Assembly: GCF_000010405.1 (NCBI RefSeq)
Contig: NC_009465.1
Location: 558,001 to 622,000, forward strand
DNA from: Candidatus Vesicomyosocius okutanii
Lineage (GTDB): Bacteria; Pseudomonadota; Gammaproteobacteria; PS1; Pseudothioglobaceae
DNA length: 64,000 nt
Direction of reading: 5' to 3'
In this document: one piece after another, positions 29,509 through 38,984 of the stretch
Layout: the number at the start of each line of letters is the position of its first letter
Position numbering within the stretch: position 1 is the stretch's first letter
Made by a program: the position numbers and the translations under genes
The notes under the pieces: generated by a model
Databases searched by the model: none
What the model was told of the DNA's origin: nothing
Seen by the model: only the letters and a program-made list of their open reading frames with translations

Positions 29509-31296
29509 TCAATTAATATGCAAAATAGCTAAGAATACCTCCTTAGGAATGTCTACCCTGCCCACACTACGCATACGTTTTTTACCTTTATTTTGTTTAT
29601 CAAGTAACTTTTTCTTACGTGAAACATCACCACCATAACATTTAGCAGTTACATTCTTTCTGAGTGCTTTCACGTTTGAACGTGAAATAATTTTAGAACC
29701 AATACAAGCTTGAATAGTAACATCAAACATTTGTCTTGGAATAAGCTCTTTCATTTTTTCAACCAACTCATTCCCTTTACGTACAGAATCATCTCGATGC
29801 ATAATAAGTGCTAACGCATCTACTGGTTCTTGATTGATCATAACATCCAAACAAATTAAATCAGATTCTTGATAACGTTCAAAATGATAATCCATAGAAG
29901 CAAAACCTCTTGATACAGATTTTAATCTGTCAAAAAAATCAAGCACCACTTCATTTAATGGTAACTCGTAGATAAGAGATACTTGCCTACTCATATAGAT
30001 GATATTTTTTTGTATACCACGCTTTTCAATACACAAATTCATTACCGCCCCAACATATTTACTAATCACTAGAATTTTTGCTGTAATAATCGGTTCTCTA
30101 AATTTAGAAATACTTTGATTAGTTGGCATTTTTGATAGGCTGTCTACTCTATGGATAATGCCCTTAGTATCAAGAATTTCATAAATAACAGTCGGTGCAG
30201 TGATAATTAAATCAAGATCGTATTCACGTTCTAAACGCTCTTGAACAATTTCCATATGTAATAAGCCTAAAAATCCGATACGAAAGCCAAAACCTAGTAC
30301 GTCTGAATTTTCAGGTTCGTATTGTAAAGCCGCATCATTTAGACGAAGCTTTGCCAAAGCATCACGAAATTTTTCATAATCTTTACCAGAAATTGGAAAA
30401 ATACCTGCAAATACACAAGGTTGCACTGGTCTAAACCCCTCTAAAGACTCTGATGCAGGATTTTCAGCACTGGTAATCGTATCTCCTACTGGAGCACCAT
30501 CAATATTTTTAATATTAGCAATTAAAAATCCAACTTCCCCTGCTTTTAAACTATCTATTCTTTTACGTTTTGGAGTAAAGATTCCAACTTCATCAACAAT
30601 GTATTCCCCTCCATTTGAGAAAATTTTTATTTTAGTTTTAATTTTAATTTCACCATCAATCATACGAATTAAAGATACTACGCCTAAATAACTATCAAAC
30701 CAGGAATCAATAATCAAAGCCTTAATCGGTGCATTAATATTGCCTTTTGGAGTGGGAATTCTTTCTACAATTTGTTCTAAAATATCTTCAATACCAATAC
30801 CTAATTTAGCACTAGCATGAACTACATCATGCGCTTCAACACCGATAACATCTTCAATTTCATCCATTACACGTTCAGGGTCTGCTGCTGGAAGGTCAAT
30901 CTTATTAAGCACAGACACAACTTGTAAACCTTGTTCTAATGCAGTATAGCAATTTGCAACTGTTTGCGCTTCCACTCCTTGTGATGCGTCAACAATCAAT
31001 AGAGCTCCTTCACAAGCAGAAAGTGAACGAGATACTTCATAAGAAAAATCAACATGACCAGGCGTGTCAATAAAATTTAATTGATAAGTTTCGCCATTTT
31101 TAGCATGGTAATCAAGCGTAACACTTTGCGATTTAATAGTAATACCTCGTTCTTTTTCAATATCCATAGAATCTAACACTTGAGATGACATTTCCCGATC
31201 ACTCAAACCGCCACAAAACTGAATAAAGCAGTCAGCAATGGTCGATTTTCCATGGTCAATATGGGCAATAATTGAAAAATTACGAATGTTTTTCAT
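29509..31296 (-). CDS. lepA: Elongation factor 4 (LepA)
   Basis: A translational GTPase that acts on stalled or initiating ribosomes. GTPase motifs: AHIDHGKST (about 10-18), DTPGHVDF (about 77) and NKIDLP (about 131). Four further domains follow, including the LepA-specific C-terminal domain ending in [17 protein letters not shown]. 595 aa is typical. In most gammaproteobacteria lepB follows lepA; here lepB lies at 41.5 kb, so the lepA-lepB-rnc-era-recO-pdxJ-acpS group has been broken. Confidence 0.97.
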   Translation of the reverse strand: MKNIRNFSIIAHIDHGKSTIADCFIQFCGGLSDREMSSQVLDSMDIEKERGITIKSQSVTLDYHAKNGETYQLNFIDTPGHVDFSYEVSRSLSACEGALLIVDASQGVEAQTVANCYTALEQGLQVVSVLNKIDLPAADPERVMDEIEDVIGVEAHDVVHASAKLGIGIEDILEQIVERIPTPKGNINAPIKALIIDSWFDSYLGVVSLIRMIDGEIKIKTKIKIFSNGGEYIVDEVGIFTPKRKRIDSLKAGEVGFLIANIKNIDGAPVGDTITSAENPASESLEGFRPVQPCVFAGIFPISGKDYEKFRDALAKLRLNDAALQYEPENSDVLGFGFRIGFLGLLHMEIVQERLEREYDLDLIITAPTVIYEILDTKGIIHRVDSLSKMPTNQSISKFREPIITAKILVISKYVGAVMNLCIEKRGIQKNIIYMSRQVSLIYELPLNEVVLDFFDRLKSVSRGFASMDYHFERYQESDLICLDVMINQEPVDALALIMHRDDSVRKGNELVEKMKELIPRQMFDVTIQACIGSKIISRSNVKALRKNVTAKCYGGDVSRKKKLLDKQNKGKKRMRSVGRVDIPKEVFLAILHIN

Positions 31297-31336
31297 ATGA
31301 TAAAATAGATCTTTTTAAGTATATTATTATACAGTC

Positions 31337-31786
31337 ATGAATAAAGTTCAACCAATTACCTGTACTGCTACAAGCAATTTAAAAATAAGCATTCCTGATA
31401 CTAAAGGGCGTAATATTGTATTGTATTTTTATCCTAAAGATTCCACTCCAGGATGTATTACTGAAGGGCAAAATTTTAGAGATAAACATCAAGCATTTTT
31501 AGATGCTAATACAGTAATTTATGGTGTATCAAAAGATGATTTAACTAAACATGAAAAATTTAAAGCCAAGCAAAATTTTCCTTTTGAATTAATTGTTGAT
31601 ATTAATGGCACTTTATGCGAATTATTTAACGTTTGGCAACTTAAAAAGTTTATAGGTCGTGAATATATGGGCATCGTTCGCTCTACTTTCTTAATTGATG
31701 CTAATGGCAATATCCTTAAACATTGGGATAAAGTTAAAGTTAAAGGTCACGTTGAAGAAGTTTTAATTTTTACCCAGGCATTATGA
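31337..31786 (+). CDS. bcp: Thiol peroxidase of the BCP/PrxQ family
   Basis: Reduces hydroperoxides with thioredoxin. The peroxidatic cysteine is C40 in PKDSTPGC. The resolving cysteine that many BCPs carry five residues later is missing (ITEGQ), so it is a 1-Cys type or uses C94 (GTLCELF). 149 aa is typical. It overlaps ubiG by 4 bp. Oxidant defence is plausible for a respiring sulfur oxidiser. Confidence 0.9.
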   Translation: MNKVQPITCTATSNLKISIPDTKGRNIVLYFYPKDSTPGCITEGQNFRDKHQAFLDANTVIYGVSKDDLTKHEKFKAKQNFPFELIVDINGTLCELFNVWQLKKFIGREYMGIVRSTFLIDANGNILKHWDKVKVKGHVEEVLIFTQAL

Positions 31787-32481
31787 ACAACATAGATTTT
31801 AACGAAGTTAATAAATTCGCTACTTTGGCATCACATTGGTGGGATAAAAACTCTAAATTTAAACCCCTACATGATATTAATCCACTCAGACTAAATTACA
31901 TCAAACAACAACATAATTGCCCGCTCAAGGATAAACAAATTCTTGATATTGGTTGTGGAGGTGGTATATTAACAGAATCTTTTGCTTTAGAGGGTGCAGT
32001 GGTAACAGGTATTGATATGGCAGAAGAGGGCTTAGAAGTTGCCAAATTACACTTACTTGAATCAGGCTTAAAAGTAGATTATCAAAAAATTTATGTAGAA
32101 AAATTTGCTAGGCAAAACACTAAAAAATTTGATATTATTACCTGCTTAGAAATGCTAGAGCATGTACCAGATCCAGGTTCAATTATTAAAGCTTGTGGTG
32201 AATTAGTTAAACCTGGTGGACAAGTATTCTTTTCGACCATCAACCGCAATGCTAAATCCTATTTATTTGCCATTATCGGTGCAGAATACATCCTAAAACT
32301 CTTACCTCAAGGCACACATGACTGGAATAAATTTATTCAACCTAGCGAAATAGACAAATGGGCAAGAGCCTCGTCCTTATCTCTTAAAGGAATGACCGGA
32401 ATAGTATACAACCCCTTTACAAAAACATACAAACTTAAAGACGATGTAAGTGTAAATTATTTATCTCATTATCAAAAATAA
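31783..32481 (+). CDS. ubiG: Ubiquinone biosynthesis O-methyltransferase UbiG
   Basis: SAM-dependent enzyme that does both O-methylations of ubiquinone. The SAM-binding motif I is ILDIGCGGGILTESFA (about 51-66) and the N-terminal FATLASHWWD is a UbiG signature. 232 aa is typical. Translationally coupled to bcp (ATGA). Supports a ubiquinone-based respiratory chain. Confidence 0.93.
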   Translation: MNNIDFNEVNKFATLASHWWDKNSKFKPLHDINPLRLNYIKQQHNCPLKDKQILDIGCGGGILTESFALEGAVVTGIDMAEEGLEVAKLHLLESGLKVDYQKIYVEKFARQNTKKFDIITCLEMLEHVPDPGSIIKACGELVKPGGQVFFSTINRNAKSYLFAIIGAEYILKLLPQGTHDWNKFIQPSEIDKWARASSLSLKGMTGIVYNPFTKTYKLKDDVSVNYLSHYQK

Positions 32482-32516
32482 AGAAATAAACCATAAAAAC
32501 TACAGGTAACCAAAAA

Positions 32517-32822
32517 ATGAAAATAATACTCACTCTTCTATTTCTTACTAGCAATTTTAGTGCATTAGCCCTCTCACCCAACGAAATGCTGGTAATTGTT
32601 GGCGCAGTTAAATACTACAATGAAAATTGTTCAGGATTGAATTCAGCAGGATTTCAACGAATGAACAAAGGATTAAAACGCTTTAAAATGAATAAAATCC
32701 CTATACCTATACTGGAACAACAGCTACTAGCTATATCTAGCTATCAAACAGCAAAAAAATTTGGTTGTATTAAGACTAAAAATGAAGCTTATAAAGCAGG
32801 GTTTGGTCAATATATAAATTAA
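32517..32822 (+). CDS. Small secreted protein of unknown function
   Basis: 101 aa. Residues 1-19 form a clear signal peptide (MKIILTLLFLTSNFSALA). The mature part is basic and has two cysteines (ENCSG and FGCIK), about 50 residues apart, that could form a disulfide. An AGGTAA element precedes the ATG. Follows ubiG by 35 bp and its end overlaps the end of the convergent acpS gene by 4 bp. I recognise no family; its survival in an eroding genome argues it is real. Confidence 0.65.
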   Translation: MKIILTLLFLTSNFSALALSPNEMLVIVGAVKYYNENCSGLNSAGFQRMNKGLKRFKMNKIPIPILEQQLLAISSYQTAKKFGCIKTKNEAYKAGFGQYIN

Positions 32823-33202
32823 TTTTCTATTTCTAAAATTACAAATGCCATAGCATTAAATTTTTCATCTGACAAACTAAGATGTGCCTTTTTAATATTT
32901 TTATCCACCAAATACAAACACAATTTTGCACTGAAAATAAAATAGGGATTACCCTGTTTATTATTGCAAATAGTTAAATCTTGAAAACTGACAATCTTAC
33001 CAATACCTATACCCAAAGCTTTTGCAAAAGCCTCTTTAGCGGAAAAACGCTTAGCACAATAAGTGCTACTATCGCCTTTTTTAGCAAATAAAACTTGTTC
33101 ATATTCAGATAATACACGTTTAACAAAGCCTTCTTTATTTTTGCTTAAGATACGTTCAACACGTTCAATATTGACAATATCAACCCCTACACCATAAATC
33201 AT
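32819..33202 (-). CDS. acpS: Holo-[acyl-carrier-protein] synthase AcpS
   Basis: Transfers 4'-phosphopantetheine from CoA to acyl carrier protein. The magnesium-binding [11 protein letters not shown] (residues 5-15) and [13 protein letters not shown] (about 54-66) motifs are intact. 127 aa is typical. Overlaps pdxJ by 4 bp, as usual in the rnc-era-recO-pdxJ-acpS group. Confidence 0.95.
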   Translation of the reverse strand: MIYGVGVDIVNIERVERILSKNKEGFVKRVLSEYEQVLFAKKGDSSTYCAKRFSAKEAFAKALGIGIGKIVSFQDLTICNNKQGNPYFIFSAKLCLYLVDKNIKKAHLSLSDEKFNAMAFVILEIEN

Positions 33203-33924
33203 TGTCTTGCATCAATCATTAAATTTTTCATCTCTTGGATTGCAGTTCCAAGACTCACAAATATTGCTCTGGAAATAATTGAGTGGCCAATATTAAGCTC
33301 AACAATTTCAGGTAATTTAGCAATATTAGTTATATTACCCAAGGTTAATCCATGTCCTGCATTGACTTGTAAACCAATTGAACGTGCATAGGTTGCCATA
33401 ATTTTAATTCTTTCAAGTTCTGTTAATTGCGCCTCATTAGTTGCATTAGCATAATGACCAGTATGGAGTTCAACTACAGCTGCACCACACTGTTTAGCTG
33501 CATCAATTTGATCTTTTTGTGCGTCAATAAATAAAGAAACAATAATATTTGACATTTTAAGTTGAATGCAAATATCACATATCTTAGAAATTTGAGATGT
33601 TACGTTTAGTCCGCCTTCAGTAGTCAATTCCTCGCGTTTTTCCGGTACTAGACAACAATTTTGAGGTTTAATCTTACTAGCAATGGCGATCATTTCATCC
33701 GTTGCTGCCATTTCTAAGTTCATTTTTGTAGTTAACTTACCACGCAAAATTTCAACATCGGCATCTTGAATATGACGCCTATCCTCTCGTAAATGTAAAG
33801 TAATGCTATCCGCGCCTGATTTTTCACATAATAAAGCTGCTTCTACCAGTGAAGGATAGTCCGTGCCTCTAACTTGCCTAATGGTAGCAATATGATCAAT
33901 GTTAATACCTAAATAAATACCCAT
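33199..33924 (-). CDS. pdxJ: Pyridoxine 5'-phosphate synthase PdxJ
   Basis: A TIM barrel that condenses 3-amino-1-hydroxyacetone phosphate with deoxyxylulose phosphate in the DXP-dependent route to vitamin B6. Conserved blocks: [15 protein letters not shown] (about 5-19), [15 protein letters not shown] (about 40) and [10 protein letters not shown] (about 195). 241 aa is typical. PLP made this way serves the many PLP enzymes here (IscS, IlvE, SerC, GlyA). A recO remnant lies upstream. Confidence 0.96.
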   Translation of the reverse strand: MGIYLGINIDHIATIRQVRGTDYPSLVEAALLCEKSGADSITLHLREDRRHIQDADVEILRGKLTTKMNLEMAATDEMIAIASKIKPQNCCLVPEKREELTTEGGLNVTSQISKICDICIQLKMSNIIVSLFIDAQKDQIDAAKQCGAAVVELHTGHYANATNEAQLTELERIKIMATYARSIGLQVNAGHGLTLGNITNIAKLPEIVELNIGHSIISRAIFVSLGTAIQEMKNLMIDARQ

Positions 33925-34351
33925 TGTTTGTTATGGTTGAATAAAAAATAAAGACCGACTTTTAAGGATTTATCGCCTAAAAGTGAATGTAATAGTTGTT
34001 TATTTAAATCATGATAAATTTTTATTGGTAAGTGGTAAATCACTTTCTCGATATTTTACCAAAAGAATTAGGTATAAATCCTACTTTAGGTTGATATTAA
34101 TCATAATTATTTAAGTTAATTTTATTACCATTAATATCAATTAACTAATGTATTATCACTTTTAACTCACTATTTTCCTACAAATAGAATACTTAAATAT
34201 TAAAACATTTGAATATGGGTTTTTAATTCTTTAAGTCTCTCTGTCAACTAAGCGAAAAATTTACCAAAATTACAGAAAAAACCAAGTAGTAATGATAAAC
34301 CTTTAAAAATAAACATGATAAATCAGAAAAAACAACAGGGTTAATTCAACT
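33925..34351 (-). pseudogene. recO: Remnant of recO between era and pdxJ
   Basis: In most gammaproteobacteria recO lies between era and pdxJ. Here this slot is 427 bp of AT-rich DNA, about 60% of a recO length, without an intact frame. On the minus strand about 34020-33930 a frame reads NKQLLHSLLGDKSLKVGLYF, which resembles the C-terminal L..LLG.K.LKSRELF block of RecO. The rest is unrecognisable. The call combines position with this short match. Confidence 0.6.
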
Positions 34352-35266
34352 TTAGTCATACCCTAATGAAGCCAGTGCACGCTTATCATCAGACCATCCT
34401 TGTTTAACTTTAACCCTAAGTTTGAGGAATACTTTTCTATCTAAAAATCCCTCAATACTTTTTCGTGCTTCAGTACCAATTAATTTTAGCATTACACCTT
34501 TATTGCCAATAACAATATTTTTTTGTGAAGCTTTATCAACAAAAATATGAGAAGCAATTCGTTGTAAATTTCTATCTTGTTCAAACTGTTCAATTTCAAC
34601 GGTTAAATCGTAAGGCAATTCGTCTTTTAAATGGCGCATAAGTTTTTCTCGAATAAATTCAGCAACAATAAATTTTTCACTTCTGTCGGTTATATAATCA
34701 GCATCAAAAATAAGAGTTTGTTTTGGTAAATATTGCAAAACTAATTCACGCAATACACAAATATCATTTTTTTTAAATGCTGACAATGGAAATAAATCTG
34801 TTGGTTGATATTTTTGAAAAATTTTATTCAAAAATGGTAACACCTCTTGCGGGGACTTGAGTTTGTCAATTTTGTTAATACATAAAATAACTGGAACATC
34901 TATCTGAGTAATATGTTCTAAAACTCTCAAGTCCTCTTTGGTCCATTTACCTACTTCTATTAACCATAAAATAACATCAACATCCATTATAGCTAAACTG
35001 GCTACTCTATTCATATAAGAATTAATGGCTTTATAGTTGCCCATATGAATTCCTGGCGTATCCACAAAGACCATTTGATAATTATCAGTTGTATCAATAG
35101 CATGAATTCGATGTCGTGTGGTTTGTGGACGGTGTGAAGTGATAGATAATTTACGCCCAATTAATTCATTAATAAGTGTAGATTTACCAACATTAGGTCT
35201 CCCAACAACCCCAATAAAACCTGACTTAAAGTTTGATTTAGTAATTTTATTGTTTATTTTAATCAT
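34352..35266 (-). CDS. era: Ribosome-associated GTPase Era
   Basis: GTPase with a KH domain that binds the 3' end of 16S rRNA and aids 30S assembly. Motifs: GRPNVGKS (about 22-29), DTPG and NKID in the G domain; the KH loop GNKGVMLKLIG is near residue 250. I chose the ATG at 35266, which overlaps the rnc stop as ATGA and gives 304 aa (E. coli 301); an ATG 36 bp upstream would overlap rnc more and add an atypical extension. Confidence 0.95.
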   Translation of the reverse strand: MIKINNKITKSNFKSGFIGVVGRPNVGKSTLINELIGRKLSITSHRPQTTRHRIHAIDTTDNYQMVFVDTPGIHMGNYKAINSYMNRVASLAIMDVDVILWLIEVGKWTKEDLRVLEHITQIDVPVILCINKIDKLKSPQEVLPFLNKIFQKYQPTDLFPLSAFKKNDICVLRELVLQYLPKQTLIFDADYITDRSEKFIVAEFIREKLMRHLKDELPYDLTVEIEQFEQDRNLQRIASHIFVDKASQKNIVIGNKGVMLKLIGTEARKSIEGFLDRKVFLKLRVKVKQGWSDDKRALASLGYD

Positions 35267-35928
35267 GATTTTTTTAATTTTTTTAATAAAATTTGTGCAC
35301 AAAATTGTTCTGCTTTTTTAATGCTTTTAGCAGATTGCTTAACTTGTAGCTTTTGGTCTTCTAAAAAACAATTTACCATAAATATTGCATTATGATCTTT
35401 TCCTGTTGTATCAATTAGTTTGTATTTTGGTAAAATATTACCACGCTTTTGTAGATATTCTTGTAATTGTGTCTTTGAGTCTTTTAGCGAATCATCTGGA
35501 CTGATACTATTTAGCAAGACTTTAAAAAGACCTAAGATAACCATATTAGTGGTTTCAAAATTTGAATCCAATAACACCGCACCAAATATTGCTTCTACAG
35601 TATCTGCTTGAATAGATTCACGCCTATAACCACCACTTTTTAATTCACCAGAACCTAAAATCAAATTGTTTGATAGTTCTAATGCAGTACCTAACTGTAC
35701 CAAAGTTTGACCTCTAATTAAGTGTGATCTTAATCGGGAAAGTTTTCCTTCGTCAACACAAGGAAAACGCTGATAAAGTTCTTTTGAGATTGCTACGCCT
35801 AAAATACTATCACCTAAAAATTCTAAACGTTCATTATTGTTTCTTCCAGTAGAACGGTGTGTTAATGCAAGTTTTAATAAAGACAAGTCTTTAAATTGAT
35901 AATTAATTTTTTTTTGTAATTTTTTCAT
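35263..35928 (-). CDS. rnc: Ribonuclease III
   Basis: Double-strand-specific endoribonuclease that processes rRNA precursors and some mRNAs. The catalytic signature ERLEFLGDSILG lies at about residues 33-44, with the second acidic block DTVEAIFGAVLLD near residue 107. A C-terminal dsRNA-binding domain covers about 150-220. 221 aa is typical. Coupled to era by ATGA. It diverges from the Cas6/Cmx6-like gene, leaving about 70 bp between start codons. Confidence 0.96.
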   Translation of the reverse strand: MKKLQKKINYQFKDLSLLKLALTHRSTGRNNNERLEFLGDSILGVAISKELYQRFPCVDEGKLSRLRSHLIRGQTLVQLGTALELSNNLILGSGELKSGGYRRESIQADTVEAIFGAVLLDSNFETTNMVILGLFKVLLNSISPDDSLKDSKTQLQEYLQKRGNILPKYKLIDTTGKDHNAIFMVNCFLEDQKLQVKQSAKSIKKAEQFCAQILLKKLKKS

Positions 35929-35998
35929 TACTTTGTATTAGGTTTTATAAACGAGTAATGTGTTTATAATACATTCTGATTATAATTTAAGATTTTTT

Positions 35999-36661
35999 AT
36001 GTTTTGGCAAGAAGAAGCTAAAAAAGAACATTTTACGCTGCCTGAAACCATACAAGATGTAGTGTTTAATATCTTCTCTAATATTTTACCTATTGATCAT
36101 AGTTTTTTACTAGAACAAGCGCTACTTAAACACTTACCATGGCTTAATGAGGTAGATGCTGGTATCTTTAATATCAGTGTAGCTGATGGTAATGGCTGGG
36201 TACAGAATCATAAAAACGGATTTTATTACCCTTCCAAACGCTCAAAACTAATTATTAGATTGCCAAAAGATAAGCTTAATGAAACAAAACAGCTACTTGG
36301 TAAAACACTATATTTAGATAAATATGAAATAAAAATTATTAAATTTTTAAAACCCAAATTACTCAGTGACATACCTATACTATTTGCAAAAAAAATTGTC
36401 TGTAATGAAACAATGAGTGAAAATGATTTCTTACAAGATGCTTTTGAACAATTAAAAACACTCGATATTTCTGTTAAGAAAATGATAGTTGGTCTTAAAA
36501 ATCACATTAAAACTGATACTAATATTATTCATACACGTTCTCTAATGGTGGCTGATCTAAAAAAATACGAATCAATAACACTACAAGAAAAAGGCCTTGG
36601 TAATTATCGATTATTAGGCTGTGGCTTGTTTATTCCCCATAAAGATATCACAAGTATCTAA
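35999..36661 (+). CDS. Orphan Cas6/Cmx6-like (RAMP-fold) protein
   Basis: I match this to the type I-MYXAN Cas6/Cmx6 family by pattern. LPIDHSFLLEQALLKHLPWL near residue 32 corresponds to the family's L-P-x-D-H-x-Y-x-L-x-x-A-L...PWL. An R/K-S-x-L-x-x-R-L-P block (RSKLIIRLP) follows. The end has SLMVADL then LQEKGLGNYRLLGCGLFIPH, a glycine-rich loop as in Cas6 proteins. Cas6 enzymes cut CRISPR repeat RNA. No other cas gene or CRISPR array is in the window, so a CRISPR role is doubtful. ATG at 35999 gives 220 aa; an ATG at 35960 would add 13 residues outside the family pattern. Alternative: a domesticated RNA-binding protein. Confidence 0.7.
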   Translation: MFWQEEAKKEHFTLPETIQDVVFNIFSNILPIDHSFLLEQALLKHLPWLNEVDAGIFNISVADGNGWVQNHKNGFYYPSKRSKLIIRLPKDKLNETKQLLGKTLYLDKYEIKIIKFLKPKLLSDIPILFAKKIVCNETMSENDFLQDAFEQLKTLDISVKKMIVGLKNHIKTDTNIIHTRSLMVADLKKYESITLQEKGLGNYRLLGCGLFIPHKDITSI

Positions 36662-36978
36662 CTTTCACTAAAAGCATTTTAGTATTAATAGTTAAACCTT
36701 TAAAAGCAGAATAATTTTCTAGGTTTCAAGATAATTGATAAAGTGCCTATTTAGTTTAAAGTTTATTTTATAAATTCTTTGAAGATTTAGAAAAGAAAAT
36801 AAAGAGTGATAATTTACTTTCATAAAAATGGTTATCATTATTGTGGTAAATTAATTAAAAATAACTTTCATAACATATCTTTAGTTACTAAACTATAAAA
36901 AATTTAACGTCATTAGAAACAAATATATTAAACAAAATAGATTTAGTATACAAAGTATTACAAAATATATTGAATGAT
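36662..36978. other. Gene-free AT-rich stretch, 317 bp
   Basis: Between the convergent Cas6-like and thyA genes. No gene remnant or CRISPR-like repeat seen. Confidence 0.5.
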
Positions 36979-37773
36979 TTAGATTGCAACTGGTGCTTTA
37001 ATAGGTGCATCAAATATATAATTTACAAACTCAAAGTCCTCGAAACTATAATCAAAAATATTCTCAGGCTTACGCTTAATTTTAAGTGTTGCTAGTGCTT
37101 TTGGAGTACGAGATAATTGTATTTCTACTTGTTTATAATGATTGGAATAAATATGACAATCACCCCCACTCCAGATAAAATCACCTACTTCTAAATCACA
37201 CTGCTGCGCCATCATATGAGTTAACAATGAATATGAAGCAATATTGAATGGTACACCAAGAAAAATATCTGCACTTCTTTGGTACAACTGACAAGATAAC
37301 TTTCCATCAGCTACATAAAACTGAAAAAATACATGGCAAGGCGGTAATGCCATATTTTCTAACTCACCAACATTCCAAGCTGAAACAATAATTCTACGAG
37401 AGTTTGGTGTATTTTTAATTTGCTCTACCACTTTCGAAATCTGGTCAATACTTTTATCTTTAATATTTTTCCAATGACGCCACTGTGTGCCATAAACTGG
37501 GCCTAAATCTCCATTTTCATCTGCCCATTCATTCCAAATTCTAACTCCATTATCTTGTAAATATTTAATGTTAGTATCACCATTAAGAAACCACAATAAC
37601 TCGTATACAACTGAAGGCAAGTGTACGTGTTTAGTGGTAACAAGTGGAAACCCCTTGGATAAATCAAAACGCATTTGATATCCGAACATACTTGTTGTTC
37701 CTGTATTCGTTCTATCGGTCTTATATACCCCAATATTTTTAACTAGCTTTAGAAAATCTAAGTACTGTTTCAC
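36979..37773 (-). CDS. thyA: Thymidylate synthase ThyA
   Basis: Methylates dUMP to dTMP using methylenetetrahydrofolate (supplied by GlyA). The catalytic cysteine is C146 in [10 protein letters not shown], and [17 protein letters not shown] follows at the dUMP-binding site. 264 aa and C146 equal E. coli ThyA. It overlaps lgt by 4 bp; lgt-thyA is the usual order. Confidence 0.97.
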   Translation of the reverse strand: MKQYLDFLKLVKNIGVYKTDRTNTGTTSMFGYQMRFDLSKGFPLVTTKHVHLPSVVYELLWFLNGDTNIKYLQDNGVRIWNEWADENGDLGPVYGTQWRHWKNIKDKSIDQISKVVEQIKNTPNSRRIIVSAWNVGELENMALPPCHVFFQFYVADGKLSCQLYQRSADIFLGVPFNIASYSLLTHMMAQQCDLEVGDFIWSGGDCHIYSNHYKQVEIQLSRTPKALATLKIKRKPENIFDYSFEDFEFVNYIFDAPIKAPVAI

Positions 37774-38555
37774 ATTATTTCCTTTTTAATATATGCTTTT
37801 CGCAATAGGAAAATACCAACTAATATCATTGGTAAGCTTAATAATTGTCCCATGGTAAACCAACCAAAAGCCAAATAACCTAACTGTACATCTGGTAATC
37901 GAATAAACTCAATTATAAATCTAAATAAACCATAAAAAATTAAAAATAATGCTGAAATTGACATAGATGGACGCAATTTATTACTAAATAACCAAAGAAT
38001 AATAAATAAAATTAAGCCCTCTAAAAACGCTTCAACCAATTGTGATGGATATCGACTTACACTTTGTTGTTCAATATACATTCCAAATGGGCTGGTAGTT
38101 ATTTGACCCCAAAGTTCACTATTAATAAAATTACCTATCCTACCAAAACCTAATCCTAAAGGTACAAGTGGTGCTACAAAATCCATTGTAGTAAAAAAAG
38201 TTTTATTATATTTTCGATTAAATAAAACCATTGCCAACAACACACCCAAGAAACCACCGTGAAACGACATTCCACCATCTTGAATGGCGAAAATTAACAA
38301 AGGGTCCGATAAAAAATTTAAAAAATTATAAAACAGCATATATCCCAAACGACCACCGCTAACCACACCAATTGCACCATAAAAAATTAAATCTTCAATT
38401 TGTTGAGTATTCCAGTTGTTAAGTTGCTTTTGCTTAACACGATAATTCGCTAATAAATAAGCTACTAAAAAAGCCATTAAATACATCACTCCATACCAAT
38501 AGATTTGTATAAAACCCAAATCTAGTGCAATTGGATTAATAATTGGATAGGTCAT
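37770..38555 (-). CDS. lgt: Prolipoprotein diacylglyceryl transferase Lgt
   Basis: Inner-membrane enzyme that attaches diacylglycerol to the lipobox cysteine of prolipoproteins. About seven membrane spans; signatures SFHGGFLG (about 100) and [17 protein letters not shown] (about 135) are present. I chose the ATG at 38555 ([14 protein letters not shown]), which matches family N-termini; the longer open frame upstream runs into the tRNA-Arg gene. 261 aa. Coupled to thyA. Confidence 0.95.
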   Translation of the reverse strand: MTYPIINPIALDLGFIQIYWYGVMYLMAFLVAYLLANYRVKQKQLNNWNTQQIEDLIFYGAIGVVSGGRLGYMLFYNFLNFLSDPLLIFAIQDGGMSFHGGFLGVLLAMVLFNRKYNKTFFTTMDFVAPLVPLGLGFGRIGNFINSELWGQITTSPFGMYIEQQSVSRYPSQLVEAFLEGLILFIILWLFSNKLRPSMSISALFLIFYGLFRFIIEFIRLPDVQLGYLAFGWFTMGQLLSLPMILVGIFLLRKAYIKKEIM

Positions 38556-38570
38556 ATTTAGTATTCCTAA

Positions 38571-38647
38571 TGGTACGCCCGAGGTGATTCGAACACCCGA
38601 CATTTAGCTTCGGAGGCTAATACTCTATCCAACTGAGCTACGAGCGT
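38571..38647 (-). tRNA. tRNA-Arg (anticodon CCG)
   Basis: Cloverleaf on the minus strand: acceptor ACGCTCG pairing with CGGGCGT, D arm GCTCAGTTGGATAGAGT, anticodon loop CTCCGAA giving CCG, T arm GTGTTCGAATCAC. The CCA end is encoded (38573-38571). It sits between the arsR-type gene and lgt on the same strand, so it may be excised from a shared transcript. Confidence 0.96.
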
Positions 38648-38666
38648 ATAAATAAAATCGTTAAAA

Positions 38667-38978
38667 TTAAACCCCTTCAGAACAGAAGACTGCTTGTATA
38701 TTAGACACTAATTTTAGAACCTTTGTATCTTTAATTTTGCATAAAATTTTATTACCATCACGCCGAGATTCAACAATATTTTTGGTTCTAAGAATATCAA
38801 TATGTTGTGAGATATTAGATTGTGAAGAACCAACTTTGTTTACAATTTCCAATACAGGTAATTCATCATTCTTCAATGCACATAGAATTTTTAAACGCAA
38901 TGGATGTGCCATTGCTTTTAAAGCTCTTGTTGCTTTTTCGATATCTTCTTCCTTTTCTAATAATGCTATTTCACCCAT
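38667..38978 (-). CDS. ArsR-family repressor, SqrR/BigR-like persulfide sensor candidate
   Basis: 103-aa winged-helix repressor. The recognition helix is SSQSNISQHIDILRTKNIVE (about 51-70). Cysteines lie at C33 (RLKILCAL, start of the HTH region) and C99 (QAVFCSEGV, last helix), with a third at C80. C33 and C99 match the two cysteines of the sulfide/persulfide-responsive repressors SqrR, BigR and YgaV, which form a sulfur bridge in the presence of persulfides. The arsenic or zinc ligands of classical ArsR/SmtB proteins are not apparent. It is 6 bp downstream of an MlaC-like gene. A sulfide-sensing role would fit a sulfur oxidiser but is inferred. Confidence 0.75.
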   Translation of the reverse strand: MGEIALLEKEEDIEKATRALKAMAHPLRLKILCALKNDELPVLEIVNKVGSSQSNISQHIDILRTKNIVESRRDGNKILCKIKDTKVLKLVSNIQAVFCSEGV

Positions 38979-38984
38979 AATTAA

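Noticed and set aside
38556-38603. Longer Lgt starting upstream
   Set aside because: The extension runs into tRNA-Arg and its residues do not resemble Lgt N-termini.
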